Source: Moniliophthora roreri (taxonomy: Eukaryota > Basidiomycota > Agaricomycetes > Agaricales > Marasmiaceae). From it: 64,000 bases of DNA. Position 1 is the first letter of the stretch. Each line of letters opens with the position of its first letter. This document shows, one piece after another, positions 10,421 through 22,273 of the stretch. The stretch spans positions 62,001 to 126,000 of the forward strand of contig LATX02000001.1 of assembly GCA_001466705.2 (NCBI GenBank). The letters run 5' to 3'. The notes beneath the pieces were generated by a model. It had not been told where the DNA came from and ran no database searches. It saw only the letters and a program-made list of their open reading frames with translations. The position numbers were made by a program, and so were the translations under genes.

Positions 10421-11128
10421 ATACAAGGTGTTCTTTTTATACTATTAATACAAAGGAAATACACTCAGAATACTGCTATATATTCACTTCCAGACAACAT
10501 TCAGAAAATTCTATTGGTTTCAAGCTATCATCACACATTGAAAACAGCAAGCATATTCTGTATTTTAATTTCCAGAAGAGTCTGTGTTTTTAATAATTTT
10601 ATAACAATGAAATTATAAAATTATTCTTTAGTTTTCTGATTACAAATATACTAGATTTTCTGCCTTATAAAATAGTGAGAAAACATTCAGAAAATAAATA
10701 TAAAATTTTGAATTTTATAATCAAGGAAAACATGTTAAATACAAGAGGAAAATTATATGAAAACTATCTAAAAACTGCTGTAAAATATAGCATTTCCACA
10801 TGATTTTCCTACCATTTTCCTAGTGTTTTCCAGGTGGTTTCTCTGACTTTCCTACAATAGAAGATTTGGTATTTTTATCTTATCTTATCAGCATTTTCTC
10901 AGCATGAAAATTATTCTAATATATTGTGTATTGTCTATTAATTCTCAGCATTTGAAAATTCTATATCTTTTGTTGTTGAAAATTTAGCATCCTCCAGACA
11001 TATTCTTGTTAAGAGGACACAATTGAAATTTAGAATCTATAAATGCTTTTTTGAAAATTTTCATTGCAAGAAGATTAAGTGTTTTCTCAATCAGAAAACC
11101 ATGTTAAAAGAGCACCTTGTATGTAGTG
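10421..11128. mobile_element. AT-rich inverted-repeat element D1
   Basis: About 714 bp when joined to its first bases at 1475-1480, which element B separated from the rest. Its ends form an inverted repeat, CACTACATACAAGGTG on both sides, followed by TCTTTT. The interior is very A/T-rich and has no coding frame. It lies in the third gene of element A; the flanks share a short TTAT-like duplication. A non-autonomous DNA transposon (MITE-like) fits best. Confidence 0.7.
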
Positions 11129-11627
11129 AATAAGAATTCCCTCCTCTCAGTGTTAGTTTCCACAATGAACATCCAGTCATTGTTCTCTGTCATGATTGTT
11201 GTATCCATCATCATCATAATTGTTATAGTCCGACAGAGCACCACTATCCAGACCAGACCTTCCATTTGAAAGTCGTGAAGACCATCAGCAGACAGTGCAC
11301 CCTGCAGTGATATGTCTAGGTGCATAGTGGAGGCATCGCCTGCAAAAGTAGCTTGGGCAGTCTTAGGGGAGATGGTGGTCCAATTCGCACACAAGGCAGA
11401 GGCGTGGTCCATCTATGTCTCTGATGGAGTCAGCGGCGGCAATCTGTTGTTCAGTTGGAGGTCATTGGGTACTTCAAGTGTGGATTGGTGTAGAGATTGG
11501 GGGGGCTGGTTCTCCTTGTCTCCCCTCTTTCCTCTGACTGCCATGCCTTCCTCAACTTGAGGATGGAACTGAACAGTTGGGACTGTTGATGAGGGTGTTG
11601 AGAGCGGAGACTCTTCAGAGGGTGGTA

Positions 11628-14463
11628 ATTTGTCTAAGATAAGACTAGTGGAAAACTACCCAAAAAGATAACCTCCAAAAGTCTAACTCAGTTTGTTGTG
11701 CAAGTGTGGATCAACGTGATCAGAGTTACCGCACTTAGAATGCCAACAAAACTCTTAGCTAGGTTGATTCTCTCTTATTGAAGTGTTCAACTTCAAAGTG
11801 TTCACCTCCAGAGGAGTATATATGGTTTTAAAATAGTTTATATCACAAACACACACACAAAACACAAAGAACACAGTGCACAAAGCACAAACACAAGAGC
11901 TACAGTTCCATACAAAGACTCGATAGCCAATATAGTCTGACCCTACGGAGTTCAAGACTTCTTCAAGATAACTACAGCACACAGTGTACTGGAAAAGGTC
12001 CTAGACCAATTTCTACAAAGAGTTCAGCACAGGCACACCCCTTGCTAAGACTCTAAGTGTGTCACAACCTGATACACACACAGGCCACACTCCAAGTGCC
12101 CAAGGCTCCTTCTTGGTGTAAAGTTTCTCTTAGAAAAGTGCTATAATGCACTCAAGATGTTACTCTTATCTCTTATGACGCAAGTTCATTATCAGATTTC
12201 TATCTCTCTGGAGTCACTCAGGACCAATCTCCAGGGCCTGTAGTGAGGAAGCAAAACTGGAATGGCACACAAATTTATACACCAAACAAACTCGTCATGT
12301 ATTCACAATCAGAGGGGGCAGAGTTACTTGAGTATGTACAAATATCTAGCTGTCCTTATATACAGTCCAAGGAATATATCTACAGGAAATTATAAATAAT
12401 GTCTGATAATTCAGGAAATGACAAATAAGTGACTGAGATACTAAAAGAGGGATTATTCGGATGTCACAGAGTCTAGCCACTAGGGTATCCGACCATATCT
12501 GCATGGGTATCTATGTTTCCAGGTGTTCTAGATTCTATAATTTGTATTTTCTCTTTTCTAAGTCAGGTATCCATGAGCAGATGGCTGTATCTGTCCCATC
12601 TTTTGACAGCATTTCCCTTTTCTAGTATCTGCACATCAGCAGAGGCCTAGATGCCAAAGTTTCCAAGGTCGGAACACACTGTTATTGTTCCTATCTTCTT
12701 TGACAATGCACACTCAGTCTTATTTAGGATTTCTTGTGCATTAGATATTCTTCATATGTCTCGTTGTATCTGTCTGTAGGTAGTGGATGTCCTTCAGAAG
12801 TGATTTCTGTCTTTCTGAGCAGTCTTTGTACCTAGTTTGCTTATTGCATATTGTTTAGCTGCCGGTGAATTCTTTATTAAGAAATTGCCTGCTTTGACTC
12901 TGATCCATATATTGACTTCAGAGGAGGATTGTTCTATGATTGTTCCTGTTCTAAGTCATCTTTCTGTTTTGATGTCTCCTCTAAGTACCTCTGTACTGTT
13001 TGACTGCAGCTTGCACTTTGCAGATGTCATAGAAAAGTAAAGTAGAAGTTAAAATCCCATTGATAGCACTTTGAGAGCTTGGTTAACTAGCCAATGCATT
13101 CATTAGGCCATAGTTAGATTCCCTACAGGTTTTGGGAGTGATCCGCTTTGGATCTAATACTTAGATAGGTTAGAAAGTACAGCTTAGACACCTCTGTATA
13201 GCGTATCATGTAGCTCTTCGTACTTTCTAAGGTACCACAGCTTCNTGTTACTCTTATCTCTTATGACGCAAGTTCATTATCAGATTTCTATCTCTCTGGA
13301 GTCACTCAGGACCAATCTCCAGGGCCTGTAGTGAGGAAGCAAAACTGGAATGGCACACAAATTTATACACCAAACAAACTCGTCATGTATTCACAATCAG
13401 AGGGGGCAGAGTTACTTGAGTATGTACAAATATCTAGCTGTCCTTATATACAGTCCAAGGAATATATCTACAGGAAATTATAAATAATGTCTGATAATTC
13501 AGGAAATGACAAATAAGTGACTGAGATACTAAAAGAGGGATTATTCGGATGTCACAGAGTCTAGCCACTAGGGTATCCGACCATATCTGCATGGGTATCT
13601 ATGTTTCCAGGTGTTCTAGATTCTATAATTTGTATTTTCTCTTTTCTAAGTCAGGTATCCATGAGCAGATGGCTGTATCTGTCCCATCTTTTGACAGCAT
13701 TTCCCTTTTCTAGTATCTGCACATCAGCAGAGGCCTAGATGCCAAAGTTTCCAAGGTCGGAACACACTGTTATTGTTCCTATCTTCTTTGACAATGCACA
13801 CTCAGTCTTATTTAGGATTTCTTGTGCATTAGATATTCTTCATATGTCTCGTTGTATCTGTCTGTAGGTAGTGGATGTCCTTCAGAAGTGATTTCTGTCT
13901 TTCTGAGCAGTCTTTGTACCTAGTTTGCTTATTGCATATTGTTTAGCTGCCGGTGAATTCTTTATTAAGAAATTGCCTGCTTTGACTCTGATCCATATAT
14001 TGACTTCAGAGGAGGATTGTTCTATGATTGTTCCTGTTCTAAGTCATCTTTCTGTTTTGATGTCTCCTCTAAGTACCTCTGTACTGTTTGACTGCAGCTT
14101 GCACTTTGCAGATGTCATAGAAAAGTAAAGTAGAAGTTAAAATCCCATTGATAGCACTTTGAGAGCTTGGTTAACTAGCCAATGCATTCATTAGGCCATA
14201 GTTAGATTCCCTACAGGTTTTGGGAGTGATCCGCTTTGGATCTAATACTTAGATAGGTTAGAAAGTACAGCTTAGACACCTCTGTATAGCGTATCATGTA
14301 GCTCTTCGTACTTTCTAAGGTACCACAGCTTCTCTAAGGCAATGACTAGCAGACTGGGCTCACTCTAGTCCTTATTACCCGTTATCTTGTGTCATATTAA
14401 AGTGTTCCAATTCAGAAATAGTGTAAAATGAATAAAAGTGGGTCTTTTCTAGGTTCAACATAT
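11628..14463 (-). mobile_element. 1.7-kb TA-target element C2, with assembly duplication
   Basis: The second copy of element C, in reverse orientation, inside the third gene of element A and flanked by TA. It would be about 1.75 kb like C1, but 1,087 bp occur twice around an N at 13245, which accounts for the extra length. Confidence 0.6.
12158..14332. repeat. Exact 1,087-bp tandem duplication around a single N
   Basis: Bases 12158-13244 and 13246-14332 appear identical, including the same 67-codon open frame at 12837 and 13925 (offset 1,088). A lone N separates them, and C1 has this stretch once. This looks like an overlap left unmerged by the assembler. Confidence 0.8.
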
Positions 14464-16463
14464 TAGCAGGCTCAATTTTTGGTTTAATGTCAGGATCGGG
14501 AGTGGGTTCAGAATAAAGAAGGGCATAGTTGGGAGCGGGTTTGGGGGCCTGTGCAGGAGGGGAGGCAAGTTGTTCCTGGAGGGTAGGTCAGGGGTATCTG
14601 TTTCCATCAGTTCATCATCTGAGTCTGTTGAGAACACTGAAAGTATTTGGGTTGGGATACTTGGAAGCTGCTTGGGGATCTGCAGGAGGAGGCATGGATA
14701 GGTGCGAGTGGTAAGGGAATGTGGATGGTACCATAACAGGTCCTTCTAGACCTATTCCATAGTTACATGCATACAGGACCTGAGTAGCAATTTCAAGGTT
14801 GCAACTCTCAGCAATCTTGGAGAGTAGTTGGCATTGGGCTCATAGAAAAAACAGGCTTTTGACTGTGGGTTCCAGTCGGTTGTCAGGATTAGCTGCATTT
14901 CAGATCTGTTGGTCATACTGTCGGGAGTTGAAGAGGTGGAGGTTTGGACAGAGGCCATGATGGTAGGTAATATTCTCACTGTACCTTCCTTCTCCAGCTT
15001 CAGTTGGAGTTGGGCTAGAGAGTCCTTGTGTTTGGTTACTAGCAGAAGAGCTAGGAGCAGAAGTGGAAGCAGATGCATTGGTGGACATGTTATAAGATGG
15101 GGATGGAATTTCGAGGGTGCAGATGGTGTTTCTTTATATAGTCCTTGTAAAGATCCATGCAATTGACCATTCCTTCGGTTTCAATCTATCAATTATAGGA
15201 AGAATCATACCCTGTGTAGGATACTAAGAATTCCCGGGGTTGCTTCTTTGGCCTATGTCTAACAATTGCATCAACTTCATATTCTTTGAACCCTTCAATA
15301 AGGTCTGGTGGGGGTTCTGTAAAGCTTGGTCCATATGCTTCTGTCTGTTTATATGGGGATAGTAATGCAGCATGAAACACTGGGTGTATTTTCCATTGAT
15401 GAGGAAGTTCCAGCCAGTATGTCACTGGTCCCATTACTTCAGATATTGGGAAGGGTCCTTCTCATTTTGGAGCTAGCTTCTTTGATGGGTATCCTATGAT
15501 CAGGTTCCTTCCTTCGAGCCATACCTTTTGTCCCACTTTAAATGTGTCCAATTTCTGCTTTTCTCTTCTTATCATTCATTGTCTTGCTAGTTCCAACAAG
15601 CTCGACGTTTCTTTTCATATTTTTGTAATTAACTCCACAAGTCTTTCTTCCACTGACAGAATGTTTGTTCTTGTGAATACCATGGGGAGCAGTCTCGGGT
15701 GGTAACCCATCATCATAAAGAATGGGGATTTCTTTAGAGTCGAATGAGTTCTGTTGTTATGGGCAAATTCTGCTAGCAGTAAGAACTCCTTCCAGTGAGT
15801 TTGTTCCTTCACACAAAAGATCTGGAGATATATTTCAATTTCCTGGTTGACTCTTTTGGTTTCTCTGTCTGTCTGAGGGTGGAAGGCTGTACTCATTGAG
15901 TGTTTTACAGACAGTTGCTTTCCCATTTCCTGGAAGACTTCCACAGTGAACCTGGGGTCTCGATCTGAGATGATGCGATTGGAGAGTCTGAATCTTTTGT
16001 ACAAGTATTGAATTAATGCTTCTGCGACTCCCAGAGCATCAATTGTCTTTGTGCATGGAGTAAAAATTACCCCCTTTGTAGAGGAGTGGTCCACCACAAC
16101 CAAAATACAATCAGACCTGTCACTCTCTGGGAGGTCTGTAATAAGGTCCATTGTGCAAATTTGGAAAGGGAATGAATTTTCTGTCAGTTTTATTGGTTGA
16201 ATTGGTGTTCTGGTTGGGTGTGTGTTTACCCTTTATCTGTTGGCACAGTACACATCCATCAACAAAACCTTTGATGAATTTAGCCATTCCGGGCCACCAA
16301 AAGTCTCATTGCACCTGTTCCAGTGTATTCCACTGTCCTGAGTGTCCTACTCCAGGTACTTCATGTATAGTTTGCATGATTGAGCATTGCAGCTCAATGT
16401 TGTTTGGCACATAGACCTATCCTTGAAAAAATAGCAAATCTTCTTTTATTTCCCAGTCAGATA

Positions 16464-17399
16464 CACTATGTATGAGGTGTTCTTTTTATGCTATTAATAC
16501 AAAGGAAATACACTCAGAATACTGCTATATATTTGCTTCCAGACAACACTCAGAAAATTCTATTAGTTTCAAGTTGTCATCACATATTGAAAACAGCAAG
16601 CATACTCTGGATTTTAATTTCCAGAAGAGTCTGTGTTTTTTTCTTATCTTATCAGCATTTTCTGAGCATTTTCAACCAGAGAAAATTTAATGTTTTCTCA
16701 GCATGGAAATCATTCTAATATATTGTATTGTCTATTAATTCTCAGCATTTGAAGATTCTATATCTTTTGTTGTTGAAAATTTAGCATCCTCCAGACATAT
16801 TCTTGTTGAGGGGACACAATTAAAATTTAGAATTTATAAATGCTTTTTTAAAAATCTTCATTGTAAGAAGATTAAGTGTTTTCTCAATCAGAAAACCATG
16901 TTAAAAGAACACCTTGTAGGTAGTGTTAGAAAATAAATATAAGATTTTGAATTTTATATCAAAGGAAACATGTTAAATACAAAAGGAAAACTATATGAAA
17001 ACTATCTAAAAACTGCTTTAAAATATAGTGTTTTCACATGATTTTCCTACTATTTTCCTAGTGTTTTCCTAGTGTTTTCTCTGACTTTCTCACAATAGAA
17101 AATATGGAATTTTTATCTTATCTTATCAGCATTTTCTGAGCATTTTCAACCAGAGAAAATTTAATGTTTTCACAGTATGGAAATTATTCTAATATATTGT
17201 ATTATCTATTAATTTTCAGAATTTGAAAATTCCATATCTTTTGCTGCTGAAAATTTAGTATTCTCCAGGCATATTCTTGTTGAGAGGACACAATTGAAAT
17301 TTAGAATTTATATATGGTTTTATAAAAATTCTCTTTGCAAGAAGATTAAGTGTTTTCTCAACCAGAAAACCATGTTAAAAGAACACCTTGTACATAGTG
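16464..17399. mobile_element. AT-rich inverted-repeat element D2, chimeric copy
   Basis: Same family as D1, inserted in A's pol between KSVL and SDWEIK. Its ends are CACTATGTATGAGGTG and, inverted, CACTATGTACAAGGTG. A TA-type target is duplicated (GTGCTA before, TATCTGAC after, on the minus strand). It is not a simple copy: a left part with a deleted middle runs into a full right end near 16918, then a second partial copy starts at an internal position (about 16926) and runs to the right end again. Confidence 0.7.
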
Positions 17400-19369
17400 A
17401 TAGCACTGATTTGATTGGTGGCATGCCTTGATGCAATAGTGACTCCAAGGCCAACTTGTGAAAGTCATCCGGACCCAACCATTCTCTAATCTCTTTTCCT
17501 AACTTCAAATTAATCTCTTGTATGAACATCTGTTCTGGTAAGAGGATTATGTTGTTGTTGTCATTTTCTTTATCATCCTGTTCATTTGACCTTCTTGACA
17601 AGGCATCTGCTTGTGTCATACTTTTTCCCGGCATATGAATCAATGCCAAGTTGAATTCTAATAAGAAGAGACTCCATCTCGCCTGTCTATGGTTGATTTT
17701 CTGAGCCGTCTGGAAGTATGTGAGGTTCTTGTGATCTGAGAGGATTACGACTTTGTGATTCCCTCCCATCAGGTAGTGTTGCCATTCCATCAATGCTTGT
17801 ACAATGGCAAGTAACTCTTGGTCATAGATTTTGTAATTCCGCTCTGTTTGAGATAAGGATTTTGACAGATACCCACATGGGTGCCATTCGTCATCTGTCT
17901 CTTACTGTTGTAATACTGCTCCAGTTGCCCATTTGGATGCATCAGCTTCTATTACAAATGGTCTGTTAGTGTTTGGCATAATCAGTATTGGTTTGGAGAA
18001 GAACTTCTTCTTTAGAAGATCGAAGGATGTTTGACATTCTTGGGTCCATTCGAATTTCCGTGACTTTTTGGTGAGGTTGTGAAGGGGTTTAGCTATATGA
18101 GAATATCTTCCAATGAATCTTTGATAGAAGTTCCCAAATCCTAAGAAGCTTCGCACTCCCTTAACAGTCCTGGGAGCCTCCCATTCAGCTATTTCCACAA
18201 GTTTGATGGGGTCCATAGCAATATGCCCCAATCAAATGACCATTCCCAAGAAGATGACTTCCTTGACATCAAACTTGCATTTCTCCAGTTTCAAGTAAAG
18301 GTCATGTTCCTGGATCCTTCACATCAATCTTTCAGTCCTTTCCTGGTGATCTTCTGAGTTGTTTGAGAAGATGAGGATGTTGTCCATATAGACAACACAC
18401 CATCCTTTATCAATGAAGTTGGAAAGTATGTCATTCATAAATGCTTGGAATGTAGCCAGCAAGTTACTGAGCCTGAAAAACATTATGGTTGGTTCGAAAA
18501 GCCCTTTGTTTGTTTTAAAGGTGGCCTTCTATTGATCACCGTCTTTGATCCAAACATTGTTATATCCATTCCATAAGTCTAACTTGGTAAACACTGTGGC
18601 TCCTTTTAACTTGTCTATTAATTCAGATACAAGTGGTAATGGATAAGCATTCTTCACTGTTCTCTTGTTGAGTTCTTGGTAGTCTTGGGTTGGTCACAGT
18701 GCTCCTTTCTCCTTTTTTGCTACAAAAAAGAAAGGAGACGCCATTGGTGACTTCAACTTCCTGATGTATCCTTTTCATAGATTTTCTTCCAGAAATTTAT
18801 CCTGTTCCTGCTGTTCCACTGGGCTGAGTGGATAGAGTTTACAGTTTCTGGGGATGAAATCTGTTTTAAGTTTGATTGCATGGTCATATGTTTGAGAGGA
18901 GGGAAAGTGTTCCAATTTTCCCTTTTCAAACCAGTGTCTGTATCTTTGGAGATACAGTGGAATTAATTCATTGATGTTTTTCTTGGCTCCTTCTTTTTGG
19001 TGCATGAGTTCCTGAGACACTGTGGTCTTGGCTCCAATAAGTACCTCTGCCGGAGTAACATCCAGTATTCCTATAAAGCACTTGATCTGGATCTTCCTTT
19101 TCATGGGAAATTCCATCTCTCCTGTCTCCCAATTGATTTTAGGATTGTGAAGTTGTAACCAGAGAAGTCCTAGAATCATCTCCTCTTCTCCTATTCCTGA
19201 GATCAGGAAGTTCTCTTTAAAGGTTTTTCCTTGTATCTGGAATTCAATTTCTACCGCATGTGATATCCAGGCGGTCTTATTCGGGGTTCCATCTATATTG
19301 AATACCTTGATGGGCTCAGAAAGCTTCTCCCACTTCTTTCCTAATCTCCCAGCCAATGCCGGGCTAATG

Positions 19370-19806
19370 TGTTACATTTTTCTTACCCTGATACCTATGC
19401 TTCTCCTTTTGATTGGACACATACACATCCCCAGTTCCCCCTTTCTTATCAGAATGTTTATGCTTCCTTATCATCGGACTTATTACACCTTCCTAGCTCT
19501 CTTTTCCATCAGAATGTCTAGCTATATCCCAGTTAAGTCAGTATTTATTACCAAATCATCATGGTCACTGGATGATTGTATAACGTAGATTACATGACAG
19601 GTTGTAATGTATTTAAGCACTCAAGCTAGGACTCTAAGTCCTCAGCTTGACCTGGTTAATTCATACTTGTGTCACAGCCAACCAATTGAAGGATCTCTGA
19701 ACTTCAGCACCCACTGAACACACTCTAACTTGAACTTGAAACTGCTTGCAGAGGGCCTTACCTTTTACAAGTGGTTAGTTGACATTGCTGTGCAAGTAAC
19801 ATAACA
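19370..19806 (+). repeat. Solo LTR of the A/B gypsy family
   Basis: A 437-bp LTR (TGTTACATTTTTC to AAGTAACATAACA), closest to the B-type LTR, with target TAATG duplicated at 19365-19369 and 19807-19811. It splits A's protease between GGRFI and SPALAGR; removing it plus one target copy restores the frame. The internal region was lost, presumably by LTR-LTR recombination. Confidence 0.92.
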
Positions 19807-19940
19807 TAATGAATCTTCCTCCTGCTCCAGAGTCTAGTAATGCTTGGGTTTTGATGGTTTGATTTCCCACTTTATATTGTAAAGGAAGGTGCATAGAATT
19901 GTAGTCGATTTTAGCTAATACAAAGTGCAAAATGATTACC

Positions 19941-19981
19941 AGCAGTAAAGGTGTTGTCCTTTTCCACCACCTCAAAAACCT
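19941..19981 (-). promoter_or_regulatory. Frameshift-signal counterpart in element A
   Basis: On the minus strand, AGGTTTT (19981-19975) precedes the gag stop TGA (19974-19972). After the same 6-nt spacer, GGTGGAAAAG (19968-19959) can pair with CTTTACTGCT (19950-19941) using Watson-Crick and G-U pairs, except the same central A-A position as in B. The first heptamer base is A rather than G, so the slippery site itself looks weakened. Confidence 0.5.
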
Positions 19982-21336
19982 GTTTGTTCCATAAGATCCA
20001 GAAGCTGATTCTTTTCTTCATCTGTTTGCTTGTTTACTAGAGCTTGGATCTTTGCAAACCTCTCTTCTTTCGTCAGCTTCTTCGGTTCCTCCTTCTTCAT
20101 TTCCTTCCCTTTCACCCCATCTGGACAATCCTAAATCTAATGACTGCTCCTCCCACATTGGAAGCAGAGCCTCTTGGCCATATACTTCTTCTTATTGAGT
20201 TCTGTAATCTTCTTTACAGTGGTTCCTTCCTTCTTTCAGAAGGCATGCTGAGGTTTCCTTCCGTTCTCTTCATACCAGACTCTTCTGTATTCTACTGCTT
20301 GTTTGTAGCTTTCATCAAACAGGATTGCTGTGTTCATTCAATCTTTTATCGTTTCTGGTTTTCTCTCAGGCCAGGTCATAATTTTCAGCATAAGACGTTT
20401 GAAGGCCTCAACCTGTGCCGCATCATTATATCTGGCTTGTTTGGCCAAGTAGGTGAACTGGTACATGTATTTGTCAGCCCTCTCCTTCATCTTCAAGTCC
20501 CTGAGTTTCATCTGGGCTTCCAGGGCTGTATCCAGTGGTTCAAAGGATGTCTTGAAATCCTCGATGAACTCACCCCATGTGACCTTTTCGGCTTCTGTAT
20601 CGTTTGCTAATAAAAGATCTGTCTTTTCATTCTTTCAAAACTCCCTAGGTCCGTCTGTCATGTATGACAATAGAAAAAGCTTCTTCGTTCTGTCATTTGT
20701 GAAGGTTTTGGAGTTGAGAGTGATATATAGGAGGACTTCTCTGAGGAATTTCTTGGCTTCCTTTCGCTGTTCTGTGAATACTCGAGGTAGTGCCACCTTT
20801 ACTTCCTTTTCGGCTGCTATTACTTGTACTGGCACAGCAGTGCTTATCTTTGTTTCCTCAGCTTCTGGTTCTGCCTTCAGTCTGCTTCCTGATGGCTTCT
20901 TGTCTTCCGACATTTCTTCAATCTGGGGTGATTTCTTCAATCTGGGGCTGTTCTTGAGCACTGTGAGAAGTCGTTCAAAGGGGTCTTGTTCCTCCACTGA
21001 TGGAAAGAAGGTGATCGATATATCCAAGTCTTCCTTCTTCAATATACACTGAGAGGTACTGTCAGCGGAGTCTCTCTCTTCTGATCCACCGGTGGTGAAT
21101 AATGGAGTCAAGGTTTTCTTTGTTTTTCCTGGTTCTGTGGCAGTCTCAGTTGGAGAATGACTCTCTGGCAATGGTGATTGCGAGGGCGTCAGGAGCTCTC
21201 TGCGGAATGCTCTGGTTAATGGTGAGATCACCCATCCACCTGGGTTCAATATCAATTGGGTTTGTAATCCACACCGCCATTCTTCTACTTCTGTGATGTC
21301 CTGTTCGAGCTGCCATCCTGTCCTAGGAGGTGTCGT
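19972..21336 (-). pseudogene. Element A gag
   Basis: Minus-strand counterpart of B's gag. It shares WQLEQDITEVEEW with B's RTEQQLERDIAEVEE region, the REVLLYITLNSKTFT block and the MKLRDLKMKERADKYM segment. The zinc knuckle CFQCGRSSH..DCPDG near 20150 has two stop codons. The start ATG used by B is absent (ACG/ACA at that place). It ends in TGA at 19974-19972, with pol following in the -1 frame. Confidence 0.8.
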
Positions 21337-21395
21337 AGTTCTTCATAGGTGATGCCTAAACCTTGGGAGGTTGGCAATCAATCAGCTTGACCTTG

Positions 21396-22268
21396 TGTTA
21401 TGTTACTTGCACAGCAACATCACTACTAGCTTCGACAAGAGAGAGTCAAAGTAGAAACAAGCTCAAGTTCGAGTTTGTTCAACGGCTTGTTGAAGTTCAG
21501 AGTTTCTCATCGTTGCTTAGACACAAGTTTATAGATTAACTAGGTCAAGCTAGAGATCCTGTCTCTGCTTGAGCACTTGTTAGGACTATGCAAGAAGGCA
21601 AGGATGAGTACAGCTGAACAGCTAGAAGAGTACTGTATGAGGATCACTGTATGAAGGAGATGGGTTCGCTGAAGCTATCGGCAACAGCACTACTGAACTA
21701 CAGAGCTCGGCTGAGATGAAGGGTCTCCACACAAGCAAGATGGAGGGCGAGGTAGAGGAGGGAAGCGAAGAGCATAGAACAACGTTAATTTTCCACTTGG
21801 GGTATATCGGTAGAATACAGTGGTTTATATCTACTGGGAGAGAATACAATGTGGAGAACGTATGTAGTCCATGAGGACAATGACCAAGATGTTGCTACAA
21901 GAAAACATGTTGTAAGATGTACAATGGCAGAGATTAATGGAACATGTAGGTTATGATGGAGGAGATGCATAAGCATGTCTCATACGGGTCACGGCTGAGC
22001 CGAGTCGTACGAGCGTAACAGCACTTAAATAAGTACAACTGAACTAATTCTACCATATTCATATATAGTGATGAGATCGGTGATTGTTAATAAATAGCGA
22101 AAGTGTCAGCATATAAGATGTAACAGGAGAGAAAATGGGGAGGCAGAGATAGTGTACTGGTCTGATAAAAGGAAACATATGACATTAGAGAAGAAAAAGG
22201 GGGCTGGGAAGGTGTAATAAGTCCAAGGGGAAAGAGAAGCATATGAAAATGTAAGGGTAATCATAACA
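21396..22268 (-). repeat. 5' LTR of element A, split by a foreign solo LTR
   Basis: The LTR is 424 bp after removal of the insertion at 21577-22020 and one copy of its 5-bp target. It starts TGTTATGTTAC next to the primer site and ends ATCATAACA before the TTGCA target copy. Confidence 0.9.
21577..22020. repeat. Solo LTR of an unrelated LTR retrotransposon
   Basis: A 444-bp segment TGTTAGGACTATG...GAGCGTAACA inside A's 5' LTR. Target GCACT is duplicated at 21572-21576 and 22021-22025. The 763-1187 LTR lacks it. Its sequence is unlike the A/B LTRs, so it belongs to another family with no internal part in this window. Confidence 0.88.
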
Positions 22269-22273
22269 TTGCA

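Larger units (their letters stand above)
11129..15088 (-). pseudogene. Element A third gene (interrupted by C2)
   Basis: The minus-strand homologue of element B's third gene, starting at 15088 with MSTNASAST two bases after the pol stop. It shares SENITYHHGL, FNSRQYDQQI and KIAESCNLEIA with B. A 52-nt GT-AG intron lies at 14731-14680, at the same place as in B. After element C2 (11628-14463), the frame continues to CLVCELDHHLP.DC and CRRCLHYAPRHITAGC, matching B's two knuckles with one stop codon inside the first. The end is at 1228-1474, beyond D1 and element B. The conserved cysteines and histidines despite decay argue that the knuckles were functional in the ancestor. Confidence 0.6.
15090..19987 (-). 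pseudogene. Element A pol polyprotein
   Basis: The minus-strand homologue of B's pol. Visible blocks are protease (QALLDSGAGG, interrupted by the solo LTR at 19370-19806), NETWORK-defining RT segments such as NPKINWETGEM, the RT active loop changed from YMDD to YMDN (18379-18390), RNase H (VLSDHKNLTYFQ, QADALSRRS), integrase (MDLITDLPES, ISDRDPRF) and the chromodomain-like REFLVSYTGYDSS ending near 15189. Element D2 (16464-17399) separates RNase H from integrase. Many TAG/TGA codons are present. The N-terminus uses the -1 frame relative to gag, as in B. Confidence 0.88.
763..22268 (-). mobile_element. Ty3/gypsy chromovirus A, outer element of the nest
   Basis: A is a retrotransposon read on the minus strand and bounded by related LTRs (763-1187 and 21396-22268), both starting TG and ending CA. 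The 5-bp target TTGCA is duplicated at 758-762 and 22269-22273. In minus-strand order it holds gag, protease, reverse transcriptase, RNase H, integrase, chromodomain region and a third gene. Only part of the 21.5 kb is A itself: five insertions lie directly within it (a foreign solo LTR, a same-family solo LTR, D2, C2, and D1 carrying element B). A's own genes contain many stops and the catalytic YMDD has become YMDN, so it is inactive. Confidence 0.93.

Noticed and set aside
10421..11128. D1 as an LTR or solo LTR
   Set aside because: Its ends are inverted copies of one another over more than 16 bp and do not form TG...CA with a 5-bp target.
12837..14128. Two identical 67-codon frames, possible gene duplication
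   Set aside because: They lie in the non-coding element C2 and are the same frame seen twice because of the exact duplication around an N.
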